Source of the DNA: Acetobacteroides hydrogenigenes
Lineage (GTDB): Bacteria > Bacteroidota > Bacteroidia > Bacteroidales > ZOR0009
Assembly (NCBI RefSeq): GCF_004340205.1
Contig: NZ_SLWB01000017.1
Span: forward strand, 1 to 64,000
DNA length: 64,000 nt
Reading direction: 5' to 3'
In this document: one piece after another, positions 16,895-25,848 of the stretch
Position numbering within the stretch: position 1 is the stretch's first letter
Layout: each line of letters begins with the position of its first letter
Position numbers and translations under genes: made by a program
The notes under the pieces: model-generated
The model's input: the letters and a program-made list of their open reading frames with translations, nothing else
Told to the model about the DNA's origin: nothing
Database searches by the model: none

Positions 16895-19800
16895 TGCTTT
16901 TGTAGAATATATATCGTATTCGAAGTGTGAACATCATTGTCCATTATGCTAATATTTAATCCGCTAGATTTTGTAATTACTTTAATCTGATCGGCAGAGG
17001 AGAAGCATAGCTCTCCTTCTGTTTTATTAAACTTGAAGATCTCTGTTGAGAACTTTTCGGTTAGCTTCGTTACCTTATGCTTATCCTGCTTCGATGTATC
17101 ACCATCTCTGATTATGATCTTGCCACCTGGATTAAGCGCCGCTATGCATTTTTGGATAAGCGCCTCCTGTGCATCTATGCCCATGTAGTGCAAGACATCA
17201 TTCAAAATAAATATGTCAGAATATGGTATTTCATACTTGGCTGCATTGGCACAAACAAAAGTAAGGTTCTCATTTTTGAGGAAGCTATGGTTAGCCACAG
17301 CAATCTTTTCTTCGTCATAATCGATTCCTAGTATGGTACGCTTGGGCGAATACATGGAAAGCATAAAGCAGAGCGGCCCGTATCCACAACCGATATCAGT
17401 TATGGTTGCATCCTTAGGTATAAGGTTGTCAAAAACACGGTAGCGCTTTTCCATGCGAACCTTTACCTTCATGTACCACTCGAGCACAGGACCTTTATAG
17501 GTGTAGCTATTGGTTAGTGCCTCAAAGAAGTAAGGATTGTCAGCTTTGCCAAACTCATCGCAAAGGCTACTGTATTCTGCTCTCACTAAAGCGCCTATGT
17601 CTTTTGATTTTTCCTTATATCCGCTACCGAATTGGGTATTACCATAAGGGATTCTCTCCATAATATCGGTAACAATAGTTCCCTTCTTAATAAAGAAAGG
17701 CTGTCGCTTAGAAATTACCATTCCATTACCGTAAAGCACTATAGGAAGGATATCCATCTTCAGCGTCTCCGCCAAATAGAACGCCCCCTTATGGAAACGT
17801 TTAATGGAACCATCAACAGAACGGGTTCCCTCGGGGAAAACAACCACCGAGTAACCATCAGCAATCTTCTCCTTAAGAGAATCAGCTAACGCTTCATATC
17901 CATTGGCGGTATGGTAGAAATCGGCATAGCGAACAATTCTTCCAAAGAAGGGAGAATTCCACACCCAACCATTGGTAACCATTACTGTTTTAGGATTAAG
18001 CCCTAAAAGCACAAGTATGTCAATAAACGATTGATGGTTGGCAACTATAACTGCTGGTTTCTTGAAGTCTTCGCCATGCTTGTTAATTCGAACTTTTCGC
18101 ACCATAAACATAACATCTACAACAGCTCGAGTTGCAAAACTTACGGATACATGAAACCAATACTTCTTTCGCTTTTTACTTACCGGAATGATCCATGAAA
18201 TCATCATTTGCAGCTGAAGAAAAATGCATCCAAACAAAAAGAAAATATAGGCAAATAATGATCTGGCGATTCCAAGAATGGTATATGGAAATCCACCTCT
18301 TTTTACTTGTGATGCAATAAAAAGTCTGAAGATTATCGGTTGTACGGTGTATGAAATTAGCACTACGGCTACCATTCCAAGTAGCGAAATCATCGAAATG
18401 GATTGTAATGCGGGATGGCCTGCAAATATCAACGCACCCATTCCTACAATAGAAGTAAAGGCCGAAAAGAAGATGGCAGTTTTGTGAGATGAGAGCATCT
18501 TCTTCCCCGTCTTATACTCGTTCAGCAATCCATCCATAATAAAGATGCTAAAGTCGTCGCCAATACCGAATACAAAGGTGGAAAGAATGATATTTACAAT
18601 ATTGAACTCTATTCCCAAGATTGCCATTAGCCCTAGAATAATGATCCAACTAATTGCCATTGGAATAAATGACATTATGGCTAACTCAAGACGACCATAA
18701 GAAAGCAGCAACGCTAAGAAAACTAAAACGGAGCAGATGACAAGAATCAGGTTAAAGTCGTTATTCACCGATGCTGCCATCTTTTGAGCGAAGTATGAAC
18801 GATCGACAACCACCAAATCTTTTTCCGATCTCATCTGATGGTAAACCTCATCCTTATACTTATCCTTTACGGCAACCTGCGTTATAAGCATAGATAACGA
18901 ATCGGCAGACGAAGCCCAATCCTTGAATAAGGGTGATGCAGCAAGCTCTTTTGCCGAAAAAGAGATCGGTTGGTAAGTTTTATCGAGAATATCTTTAAAG
19001 CCGTTAAAGCAACCAGGAGCAAACTGAAGAGCAGCAGCATTCGCTTCGATAAGTGCACAAACCCTCTCACGACGTTCTTTTGTCCAGAACTTATTCCACT
19101 TCTCGATACGTTCTTTTTGAACCTCCACCGGAACAAGATACTGTTGAGCAGAAAGCGACTTTTCGATTTTACCCTCCGATTGGAGTAAGGCTAACTTTTT
19201 GTTTATACTAGCATAGGCAGTAAGCAGACTGTCGTTGTTCTTACATGCAGATACAAAAAGAACTTTCTTGCTTGTTCCGTTGTATATCGAGTTGATCTTT
19301 TGTTCGGTCTTTTTAAGCGCATCCGACTCGTAGTTGAGGTGCATCATATCGCTATCGAAGCGAACATCATTATACCAGAAGAAACAAACACCAACAAGAA
19401 TGACGATGAAACCTATCAGCCACTTGTTCGAATCGTATCGGTAACTGTTGGCTCGCTCTATCCATTCCAAAAGTTTGCTTTTTTTCTCGCGCTTCTTTTC
19501 CGAAAGCATGTGAGGTAAAAATACCAGACAAAAGATAGTGGTGCCAACCAACGATAATGCTGCAAATAAACCGAAGTCGCGTAAAAGCTTCGAGTTGGTG
19601 AAAAGTAATCCCAAGAATGCACCGATAGTTGTGAAGCTTCCTATAGTTAGCGGATAGGCTAACTCCTCAATTACCTGCGGAATTGTTTTTGTATGCTCGC
19701 GATGCGAAAGAACGTGGATGGAGTAGCTCATGGCAATGCCGAATACCGCCGCACCTGCGCCTATGGCAATAGAAGACATCGAGCCACTAATAAAGTAGAT

Positions 19801-20742
19801 CAACGCAAGGGCAAATAAGCCTCCGAAAAGCACGGGAAGTGATATAAGAATCATCGCCCACCAGTTTCGGAATGCCAACGAGATAAACACAACAATAATC
19901 AGGATAGCGATGGTTAGGGTAATCATCGTATCCTTCTTTATCTGTCGGGCATTATAAACGGCAACGCTTGGCCCGCCATAATGCTCGATACTTACCTCTG
20001 TCATCTGCTGCATCACCGTTTTGGCCTGCTCTTCGATAGAAGAAATCAACGCTTCATTTTTACCGGTACTTCCTGTTCCATTTACAGGGTCGATCAGAAC
20101 CAACATCTTCGACATATCTTCCGAAAAGATATAGCCGTCGTACATGGTGTAATTTGCAGCCTCACCAAAAACCTTCAGCCCAGACAAAGCCGAATTTCCT
20201 AGCCCTAGAGGATCCTTTACTACAATATCTTTAAGCGCAACACCCATCGGCGAGATCAGATTCTCGTAGTTGGTTTGCATCTTATGCTTTATAGCCTCGG
20301 GAGAGGTTAACGAGTCTAGTTTACTATAATCTTTATCTGTAAGGTAAATCGGCAGATTCGCATAAATAAAGTCGGTTACCTGATTCATTGCAGAGACATT
20401 AACCTCGGTAACCACATCCTTAATCAAAGGTGCAGCTGTCGATTTTTTCAGCTTGCCCACAAATACCTCGCTAGCCTCTATAAGCTTATCGGGATCGGAT
20501 GTTTTTGAACTGTCGGCAGATGAAAATAGGATTATGATCTTATCCTTAACCTTTAGGTTTTTAAAAACCAAAGCTGTTTTCTGATTATCCTTGCCATCGG
20601 GGAAAAAGCTGGTAACATCCTCATCGAAATTCACTTTAACGGCAAAAAACGACAAAACAATAATACTCCCAACCATCAGGGAGTAAAGAAGTGGCTTACG
20701 ATTATAAAAGTAGTTATATATCCTAATGAAAAAGGTATCCAT
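16891..20742 (-). CDS. MMPL exporter fused to PlsC-like acyltransferase and SAM methyltransferase
   Basis: A 1283-residue triple fusion. Residues 1 to about 830 are an MMPL/RND-type exporter: one N-terminal helix, a periplasmic domain, a helix bundle (TLTIAILIIVVFISLAF and onward), a second periplasmic domain and a second helix bundle. Residues about 850-1060 are a lysophospholipid acyltransferase with the catalytic NHQSFID motif near 900 and FPEGTR near 967. Residues about 1090-1283 are a class I methyltransferase with DIGCGYG near 1115 and a GIDYDEE acidic loop. One chain could thus acylate, methylate and export a polyene lipid. The start lies 2 bases after the GT2 gene's stop. Confidence 0.9.
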   Translation of the reverse strand: MDTFFIRIYNYFYNRKPLLYSLMVGSIIVLSFFAVKVNFDEDVTSFFPDGKDNQKTALVFKNLKVKDKIIILFSSADSSKTSDPDKLIEASEVFVGKLKKSTAAPLIKDVVTEVNVSAMNQVTDFIYANLPIYLTDKDYSKLDSLTSPEAIKHKMQTNYENLISPMGVALKDIVVKDPLGLGNSALSGLKVFGEAANYTMYDGYIFSEDMSKMLVLIDPVNGTGSTGKNEALISSIEEQAKTVMQQMTEVSIEHYGGPSVAVYNARQIKKDTMITLTIAILIIVVFISLAFRNWWAMILISLPVLFGGLFALALIYFISGSMSSIAIGAGAAVFGIAMSYSIHVLSHREHTKTIPQVIEELAYPLTIGSFTTIGAFLGLLFTNSKLLRDFGLFAALSLVGTTIFCLVFLPHMLSEKKREKKSKLLEWIERANSYRYDSNKWLIGFIVILVGVCFFWYNDVRFDSDMMHLNYESDALKKTEQKINSIYNGTSKKVLFVSACKNNDSLLTAYASINKKLALLQSEGKIEKSLSAQQYLVPVEVQKERIEKWNKFWTKERRERVCALIEANAAALQFAPGCFNGFKDILDKTYQPISFSAKELAASPLFKDWASSADSLSMLITQVAVKDKYKDEVYHQMRSEKDLVVVDRSYFAQKMAASVNNDFNLILVICSVLVFLALLLSYGRLELAIMSFIPMAISWIIILGLMAILGIEFNIVNIILSTFVFGIGDDFSIFIMDGLLNEYKTGKKMLSSHKTAIFFSAFTSIVGMGALIFAGHPALQSISMISLLGMVAVVLISYTVQPIIFRLFIASQVKRGGFPYTILGIARSLFAYIFFLFGCIFLQLQMMISWIIPVSKKRKKYWFHVSVSFATRAVVDVMFMVRKVRINKHGEDFKKPAVIVANHQSFIDILVLLGLNPKTVMVTNGWVWNSPFFGRIVRYADFYHTANGYEALADSLKEKIADGYSVVVFPEGTRSVDGSIKRFHKGAFYLAETLKMDILPIVLYGNGMVISKRQPFFIKKGTIVTDIMERIPYGNTQFGSGYKEKSKDIGALVRAEYSSLCDEFGKADNPYFFEALTNSYTYKGPVLEWYMKVKVRMEKRYRVFDNLIPKDATITDIGCGYGPLCFMLSMYSPKRTILGIDYDEEKIAVANHSFLKNENLTFVCANAAKYEIPYSDIFILNDVLHYMGIDAQEALIQKCIAALNPGGKIIIRDGDTSKQDKHKVTKLTEKFSTEIFKFNKTEGELCFSSADQIKVITKSSGLNISIMDNDVHTSNTIYILQKQ

Positions 20743-20744
20743 TG

Positions 20745-21914
20745 CTAGAGTGGGTTACGTCTAAAAAAGTTGAGCATTATAAAGGTTATGCTACTAAAAA
20801 TTACACTGGCAACAACCGCAAGTAAGATACTCCCTACTATATACTGAAACATGCAACCAGAAATAGATTCTATATTGATTGATGATAAAGGAAGTAACGT
20901 CGGCTTGTTTAGCGCCAAACCTCCCATTGCCATGCTGCCATAAAGAATAAATGGAATCATCGGAGGAATGCTGATGTTCGATACAGCAACGGCAATGACC
21001 TTGTTTAACCTTAGCAGGTGCGCCGTTATCCCTGCCGATATCATTTGCCATCCCCACAAGGGAACGATCCCAAAGAAAATGCCGATCCCTACGGAAAAGG
21101 TAATCTTAAGATTAGATTCCTTTGAATGCGTTATATGGTCGCGAGTGAATCGCTTTATGTTTTCCTTGGTTAATGCCCTAAAGAAACTTATCGGGTAGTA
21201 GTAAAGCAGGGCAATTGTAACCAAAAAGGTATTCAGGATGCTTATGCGGGTAAAATCACGCAGAGGACGGAAGTGGGAAACTCTCTCCTCCACGCTTGGG
21301 TAAAATACCTTAACCGGAATGTTTATCACAGGAATTCTTTTCCAAGCACAGCGTACTATAATCTCAAGTTCAAATTCATAACGAGGAGTAAAGAACTTCA
21401 TCCCCGCTATTTTATTTAAGGGATAAAGCCTATAGCCCGATTGGGTATCCTGCATGGTAATCCCAGTTTCAACCTTAAACCAAAAGTTCGAAAACTTATT
21501 GGCAAAGGTGTTTTTACCCGGCATGTTATCAGCCGTAAGATTACGAGCGCCTACAATAAAAGCATCTGGAGTTTTCTCTATTTGATCGATAAATGAAGGT
21601 ATATCATCAGGATAGTGCTGCCCATCTGAGTCTATGGTAATTGCATAACGATAACCGAGTTCAGCTGCCTTTCGGAGACCAACCTTTAGCGCATGTCCCT
21701 TCCCCCTATTCTCGGCATACGAAATCAGGGTAATGCCCTGTTTGTCGGCAAGAATATCAGCAGTACCATCCGTAGAACCATCGTTTACTACGATGATATC
21801 GTTAGAGTAGCAAGCAGCGTCGTCAATTACGCCTAACAGCGTAGCATGATTGTTATAGGTAGGGATCACCACTACAACGCCAAGGGCTTTCAGCCTATCT
21901 TTACAATCAATCAT
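20745..21914 (-). CDS. GT2 glycosyltransferase fused to a DUF2062 membrane domain
   Basis: A 389-residue protein. Residues 1 to about 230 are a family 2 glycosyltransferase (VVVIPTYNNHATL, IVVNDGSTDGT, ITIDSDGQHYPDD, the last holding the DxD-like metal site), of the dolichyl-phosphate-mannose-synthase type. The rest is a DUF2062 domain with several membrane helices (VGIGIFFGIVPLWGWQM). It probably transfers a sugar to a lipid carrier or to the polyene lipid at the inner membrane; donor and acceptor are unknown. ATGA overlap with the upstream dehydratase gene. Confidence 0.85.
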   Translation of the reverse strand: MIDCKDRLKALGVVVVIPTYNNHATLLGVIDDAACYSNDIIVVNDGSTDGTADILADKQGITLISYAENRGKGHALKVGLRKAAELGYRYAITIDSDGQHYPDDIPSFIDQIEKTPDAFIVGARNLTADNMPGKNTFANKFSNFWFKVETGITMQDTQSGYRLYPLNKIAGMKFFTPRYEFELEIIVRCAWKRIPVINIPVKVFYPSVEERVSHFRPLRDFTRISILNTFLVTIALLYYYPISFFRALTKENIKRFTRDHITHSKESNLKITFSVGIGIFFGIVPLWGWQMISAGITAHLLRLNKVIAVAVSNISIPPMIPFILYGSMAMGGLALNKPTLLPLSSINIESISGCMFQYIVGSILLAVVASVIFSSITFIMLNFFRRNPL

Positions 21915-22267
21915 TGCTCTGTATAATTAGCCTTCATTTTAAGCATTACCGCTCCGTTTAACGAAACCACCGCTTGAAAGGTGTTTTCGTTTCCCACCAC
22001 AATGCTCAACTCTACCGCATCATCCGAAGGAATAATAGATGATATGAACTTGCACGAAGGAATAGAGGTATACCTTATGCACTTACCCAGCAAATCGCTA
22101 ACACATTCCTTTAGCATCTGAATGGTGCAAACGCCAGGGACTACAGGCTGCTGAGGAAAGTGACCCTTAAAAATTGAATGATTAGCATCAATCTTCACAA
22201 CAAGCTTATGGGCATTGCCTTCTGTGCTGGTGCTTTCTACTGTATAAAAGCGGTTCTTTAGCAGCAT
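21911..22267 (-). CDS. FabZ/FabA-like hotdog dehydratase
   Basis: A short 118-residue single hotdog domain with the dehydratase motif HSIFKGHFPQQPVVPGV. This matches the FabZ-type His-containing helix region, so it should act on 3-hydroxyacyl-ACP chains in polyene extension. It lies between the LolA gene (6-base gap) and the GT2 gene (4-base overlap). It is one of two dehydratase-like proteins in the cluster; they may form a heterodimer, as described for aryl-polyene dehydratases. Confidence 0.75.
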   Translation of the reverse strand: MLLKNRFYTVESTSTEGNAHKLVVKIDANHSIFKGHFPQQPVVPGVCTIQMLKECVSDLLGKCIRYTSIPSCKFISSIIPSDDAVELSIVVGNENTFQAVVSLNGAVMLKMKANYTEQ

Positions 22268-22273
22268 AAGAAA

Positions 22274-22903
22274 TTAGATCTTAAATTTATCGTCATCAAC
22301 GTTGGCATTAAGCCTTTTATCGCTGAACTCGTATAGGGTGTAATCGGTATCATTTTCGTTCATCCTCATAGATGACAAGGTCATGTCACCCTTGTCAAAT
22401 CGAAGAACAATCTGCTTAAGATAACTCTTTACTCTTCTATTGGTTGGCGTAATTACAACCGTGTAGTGCGATTGGTTTTCAAAGTATTCGGATACTGATT
22501 GGTTGCCAAACAAATTTAGATTACCAGTCATACAAGCCGTTAACATGTCGCCCATTTGGCGCATCATTGGGTTAGAGTTCATCTTAACAACAGTAGCCTT
22601 ACCGTTTGTCTGAATCTTAAACTTCACACCATTCATAACAATAAGGTTGCCCTGAGGATTGGTATACTCAAGGCATATCTTTTGAGCCTTCTTGTAGAAG
22701 AATTTACCTTTCGACTTATTTGTTTTTGCCAGTACAGACATAAACTTAACCTGTTCAAAATCGCAAGTGATCGATTGAGTTCTATCGCTGGCACTCTTTA
22801 GTCGCTCGCTAAAACCACGCGAAGGATCTATCTTATTGCCATAGTTCTGTGCAAAAGCAGCTGTTGAGCACAGCAACATCAAAGCGAGTAATTTGGATTT
22901 CAT
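22274..22903 (-). CDS. LolA-like periplasmic lipid carrier
   Basis: A 209-residue protein with a signal peptide (KLLALMLLCSTAAFAQ) and a LolA-type fold: an N-terminal helix then beta strands, including KSKGKFFYKKAQKICLEYT and NLIVMNGVKFKIQ. LolA-like proteins occur in aryl-polyene and flexirubin clusters and probably carry the lipid product across the periplasm. A 97-base gap separates it from the deacetylase gene upstream, the second-largest gap within this part of the operon. Confidence 0.8.
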   Translation of the reverse strand: MKSKLLALMLLCSTAAFAQNYGNKIDPSRGFSERLKSASDRTQSITCDFEQVKFMSVLAKTNKSKGKFFYKKAQKICLEYTNPQGNLIVMNGVKFKIQTNGKATVVKMNSNPMMRQMGDMLTACMTGNLNLFGNQSVSEYFENQSHYTVVITPTNRRVKSYLKQIVLRFDKGDMTLSSMRMNENDTDYTLYEFSDKRLNANVDDDKFKI

Positions 22904-23000
22904 GTGAAAATAATTGTTTATAAATGGTCACATGTAACTCGCATGATAGATTTTCATCTGTCTTGGTGAATTTCTATATTCATGCTCGTTTCATTTTATC

Positions 23001-23675
23001 CTATATTTCAAAAAGTTCGTCTAATCTTTTTATCTCGTATCCCTGCTCATGGAGGTTGACAATAACCTGCTCAACCAGCCAATCGCTGTTTTCTAGATTA
23101 TCGTGCATTAGAATAACTCCACCTGCATGTGCTTTTTTAAGAATTCTTCTGAGCACCTTCTCACGTTCTGACTTAACCGTATCAAACGATCGGATGCTCC
23201 AGCCGACAACCTTATACCCCAACTCCCGAACAGAGGCTGCAATAGTAGGGTTCGTCACCCCAAATGGTGGGCGAAACAGGGTTATCGACTCTCCGGTTAT
23301 ATTTGTTAGAGCCTCATTGCACCGTTGTAGTTCGTCAACCATCTTCTTCGTGCTTAGAAGAGGAAAAAAAGAAGTATGATAGTAGGTATGATTTCCTACA
23401 ATATGGCCTTCTTCTATCAGCATCTTAACCAACTGGGGATGCTTCTCAACCTTATCACCAATACAAAAGAATGTAGCCTTAACGTTGTAGCGTCTCAGAA
23501 CCTCTAAAACCTTAGGCGTCCAAACCGAATCAGGACCATCGTCGAAGGTGAGCGCTATAGACTTGCTGTTACCTTTTGCCCTACAGAAAGCCTTAACGTA
23601 TACTCCGGCAGAGATACTTACCGAGGCATACACCGCTAAAAGCAAAAAGCCAACAACAAGAATTACTACATACAT
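23001..23675 (-). CDS. Polysaccharide deacetylase (NodB-type), membrane-anchored
   Basis: A 224-residue carbohydrate esterase family 4 protein with one N-terminal membrane helix. The NodB motifs are LTFDDGPD (catalytic Asp and metal Asp), HTYYH (metal His pair) and RPPFG. It should remove N-acetyl groups from an amino sugar outside the cytoplasm. Together with the glycosyltransferase in the cluster it suggests a sugar-containing final product, though this is inference. Its start overlaps the chain-length-factor gene by 10 bases. Confidence 0.85.
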   Translation of the reverse strand: MYVVILVVGFLLLAVYASVSISAGVYVKAFCRAKGNSKSIALTFDDGPDSVWTPKVLEVLRRYNVKATFFCIGDKVEKHPQLVKMLIEEGHIVGNHTYYHTSFFPLLSTKKMVDELQRCNEALTNITGESITLFRPPFGVTNPTIAASVRELGYKVVGWSIRSFDTVKSEREKVLRRILKKAHAGGVILMHDNLENSDWLVEQVIVNLHEQGYEIKRLDELFEI

Positions 23676-24412
23676 CTCAAGGCTATTTTATAGTCGTCGT
23701 TAACCACCAAAACTCGCTTAGCACCAGATTTAACCTCCTCTACTCCCTTAAACATGGCAGCAGCTGAGGCTGTATGGTAACCTTTATCTGCATTTATTGT
23801 GATGTCGAACTCTCCATTAGGATTTTGCCCACCTAAGTACAGACCTTCAATAACACCAAGGCATTCGGTTGTAGGTGTACGGCTTAGCATAAAGAAGAAG
23901 GAACCTTCGTCTGGCGTATTTCCTTTACGAAATGCACCCAATCGCTCCATGATTTTTTGCTGGGTAGGTGTTTTCTCATCAGCAGTACCAACAAGAATAT
24001 GCTCAGCCTCGCCATCTTCAGCCATCATTATCGCATCCAGCAGAGCGCTCTCGAAGCTGGAGAAGCGATGAGCATAGGTCATGTTGTAGCAGTGGCTTTT
24101 CGATAAAAGGGCAACTTGTCCCCCTATCGTATTAAAAGTAGACTGGATGAAAGGCGTAGGATTGAGCAGCTGCTCGTTGCTATCCTGTATCGACTTCAAG
24201 AACTTCTCGCTATCGGCAAGACAGCCCAATCCGGTAGCTGTAATAATGGCATCAATACGATCAACCGAAGTTTTACGAATGCAGTCCATTGCCGTTCCTA
24301 CTCCCATCTTTACAACGTAACTCATTCGGCGACGCATGTTAGCATCGGGGATCAGCGTTTTGAAGTCTAACTCCGCATGGTAAGCACTCGCACTATTGAT
24401 GTAAAGAGCCAT
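23666..24412 (-). CDS. Truncated ketosynthase-like protein (chain-length-factor type)
   Basis: A 248-residue thiolase-fold protein resembling only the N-terminal half of a beta-ketoacyl synthase. It lacks the active-site Cys and the two catalytic His. The segment TPFIQSTFNTIGGQVALL matches the KS-like chain-length-factor proteins of aryl-polyene clusters. It probably pairs with the complete ketosynthase encoded immediately upstream, whose end overlaps it by 20 bases, to set chain length. Confidence 0.75.
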   Translation of the reverse strand: MALYINSASAYHAELDFKTLIPDANMRRRMSYVVKMGVGTAMDCIRKTSVDRIDAIITATGLGCLADSEKFLKSIQDSNEQLLNPTPFIQSTFNTIGGQVALLSKSHCYNMTYAHRFSSFESALLDAIMMAEDGEAEHILVGTADEKTPTQQKIMERLGAFRKGNTPDEGSFFFMLSRTPTTECLGVIEGLYLGGQNPNGEFDITINADKGYHTASAAAMFKGVEEVKSGAKRVLVVNDDYKIALRCM

Positions 24413-25592
24413 CTTTCTTCGTAAATATTAGTGATGAATTATTTCCTCCAAAGCCAAACGAGTTGGACATAACAGCGCTTATATCGTTTCCTTCGCTAAA
24501 AGATGTCTCAGGAGTAAGCCCTAAACCTTCGATTGGAGATGTAAAGTTGAGGTTTGGGAAAATCATCCCTCTATCAATTGAAAGAACCGAAAATACAGCC
24601 TCAATACCTCCGGCAGCAGCAAGCGTGTGCCCGGTATACGACTTTGTTGAGCTAAACGCAGGAACGCTATCGCCAAACAGACGTCGTAAGGCTGCTCCTT
24701 CCGAAGCATCGTTATTGGGGGTTCCTGTTCCGTGAACGTTAATGTAGCTAATGTCGCTTGGCTTTAGTCCACTCATGCTTAACGCCTGGCTCATGGCGAG
24801 GTATGCTCCATTACCTTCGGCTGAAGATGCTGTTTGATGGTAAGCATCGTTGGCATTGGCAAATCCGCCTAGCAAACAGTATGGTTTACGGGAAACGGTA
24901 TCGGTACGCTGAAGCACGATATAACCGGCACCTTCGCCAAGGTTAAGCCCTGCACGCGAATTGTCGAATGGACGGCACTTTTGGCTATCGAGAATCATCA
25001 GCGAGTTAAAGCCGTTAAGGGTGAACTTGCACAGCGCATCGGTGCCACCAACAACAACACAATCTAGGTAGCCATGCTTTATTAGTCGGGCACCCAGCAT
25101 TACAGCATTTGCAGCCGACGAGCAAGCTGTACTGATGGTAGTAGAGAAACCCTTTATACCACAGTACTCCGCTATTTTATGCGTGCTATCGTAGCAATCG
25201 TGAGATGCGACGTTTCTTAGCCTTCCTTTAGAACTATCCTTTGCAAACTCCTCGTAGAAGCCGTAGGTTAAGTCCATTCCGCCTACCGAGGTGGCAGAAA
25301 CAAGCCCAACGCGGAGTTTATCCAAATCGATTCCAGCATCCTTTAATGCTTCATTGGCAGCAAGCATACCCAACAGAGCAGTTCTCGAATAGGTATTACG
25401 CTCAGGTAGCGATAGTATCTGCACCAACTCCCTATTCGACGCCTTAACCTCCGAAACCGGAAGGTTGTGGGTAGAATCAAAGAGGGTTATGCTGCCCATG
25501 CCATCCTTTTGCGAAGCAAGCGATGCCACATTAGCATCTACCCCAATGCCAATTGAGGAAACAACTCCTATGCCGCTAACACAAATCTGCAT
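24393..25592 (-). CDS. Beta-ketoacyl-ACP synthase (FabF-like)
   Basis: A 399-residue complete ketosynthase with the Cys-His-His triad: Cys157 in STACSSAANAV, His288 in HGTGTPNND, His322 in GHTLAAAG. It should extend the aryl-polyene chain on the cluster ACP with malonyl units. Its start codon overlaps the stop of the ACP gene (TAATG), so expression is coupled to that ACP. Confidence 0.9.
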   Translation of the reverse strand: MQICVSGIGVVSSIGIGVDANVASLASQKDGMGSITLFDSTHNLPVSEVKASNRELVQILSLPERNTYSRTALLGMLAANEALKDAGIDLDKLRVGLVSATSVGGMDLTYGFYEEFAKDSSKGRLRNVASHDCYDSTHKIAEYCGIKGFSTTISTACSSAANAVMLGARLIKHGYLDCVVVGGTDALCKFTLNGFNSLMILDSQKCRPFDNSRAGLNLGEGAGYIVLQRTDTVSRKPYCLLGGFANANDAYHQTASSAEGNGAYLAMSQALSMSGLKPSDISYINVHGTGTPNNDASEGAALRRLFGDSVPAFSSTKSYTGHTLAAAGGIEAVFSVLSIDRGMIFPNLNFTSPIEGLGLTPETSFSEGNDISAVMSNSFGFGGNNSSLIFTKKDGSLHQ

Positions 25593-25846
25593 TACTTTCT
25601 GTTTTTTTCGATATACTCAGCCAAGGTACGCACCGAATAGAATATTGGTTTTGCCTCGGCAGGATTCTCGATACGCAATCCGTACTGCTTCTCAAGAATT
25701 AGGATGATTTCTAGTGCGTCAATCGAATCGAGACCAAGCCCATCGCCAAAAAGAGGCGCTTCGGCATCAATCTCTTCGGGAGTTATCTCCTCTAGGTTAA
25801 GCGCTTCAATAAGCTGAACTTTTAGATCGTTTATTAGCTTCTCCAT
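25592..25846 (-). CDS. Acyl carrier protein
   Basis: An 84-residue acidic ACP with the phosphopantetheine site DGLGLDSIDALEI. It is one of two ACPs in the cluster and sits between two ketosynthase genes. No phosphopantetheinyl transferase is seen in the window, so a transferase encoded elsewhere must activate it. Confidence 0.9.
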   Translation of the reverse strand: MEKLINDLKVQLIEALNLEEITPEEIDAEAPLFGDGLGLDSIDALEIILILEKQYGLRIENPAEAKPIFYSVRTLAEYIEKNRK

Positions 25847-25848
25847 AT

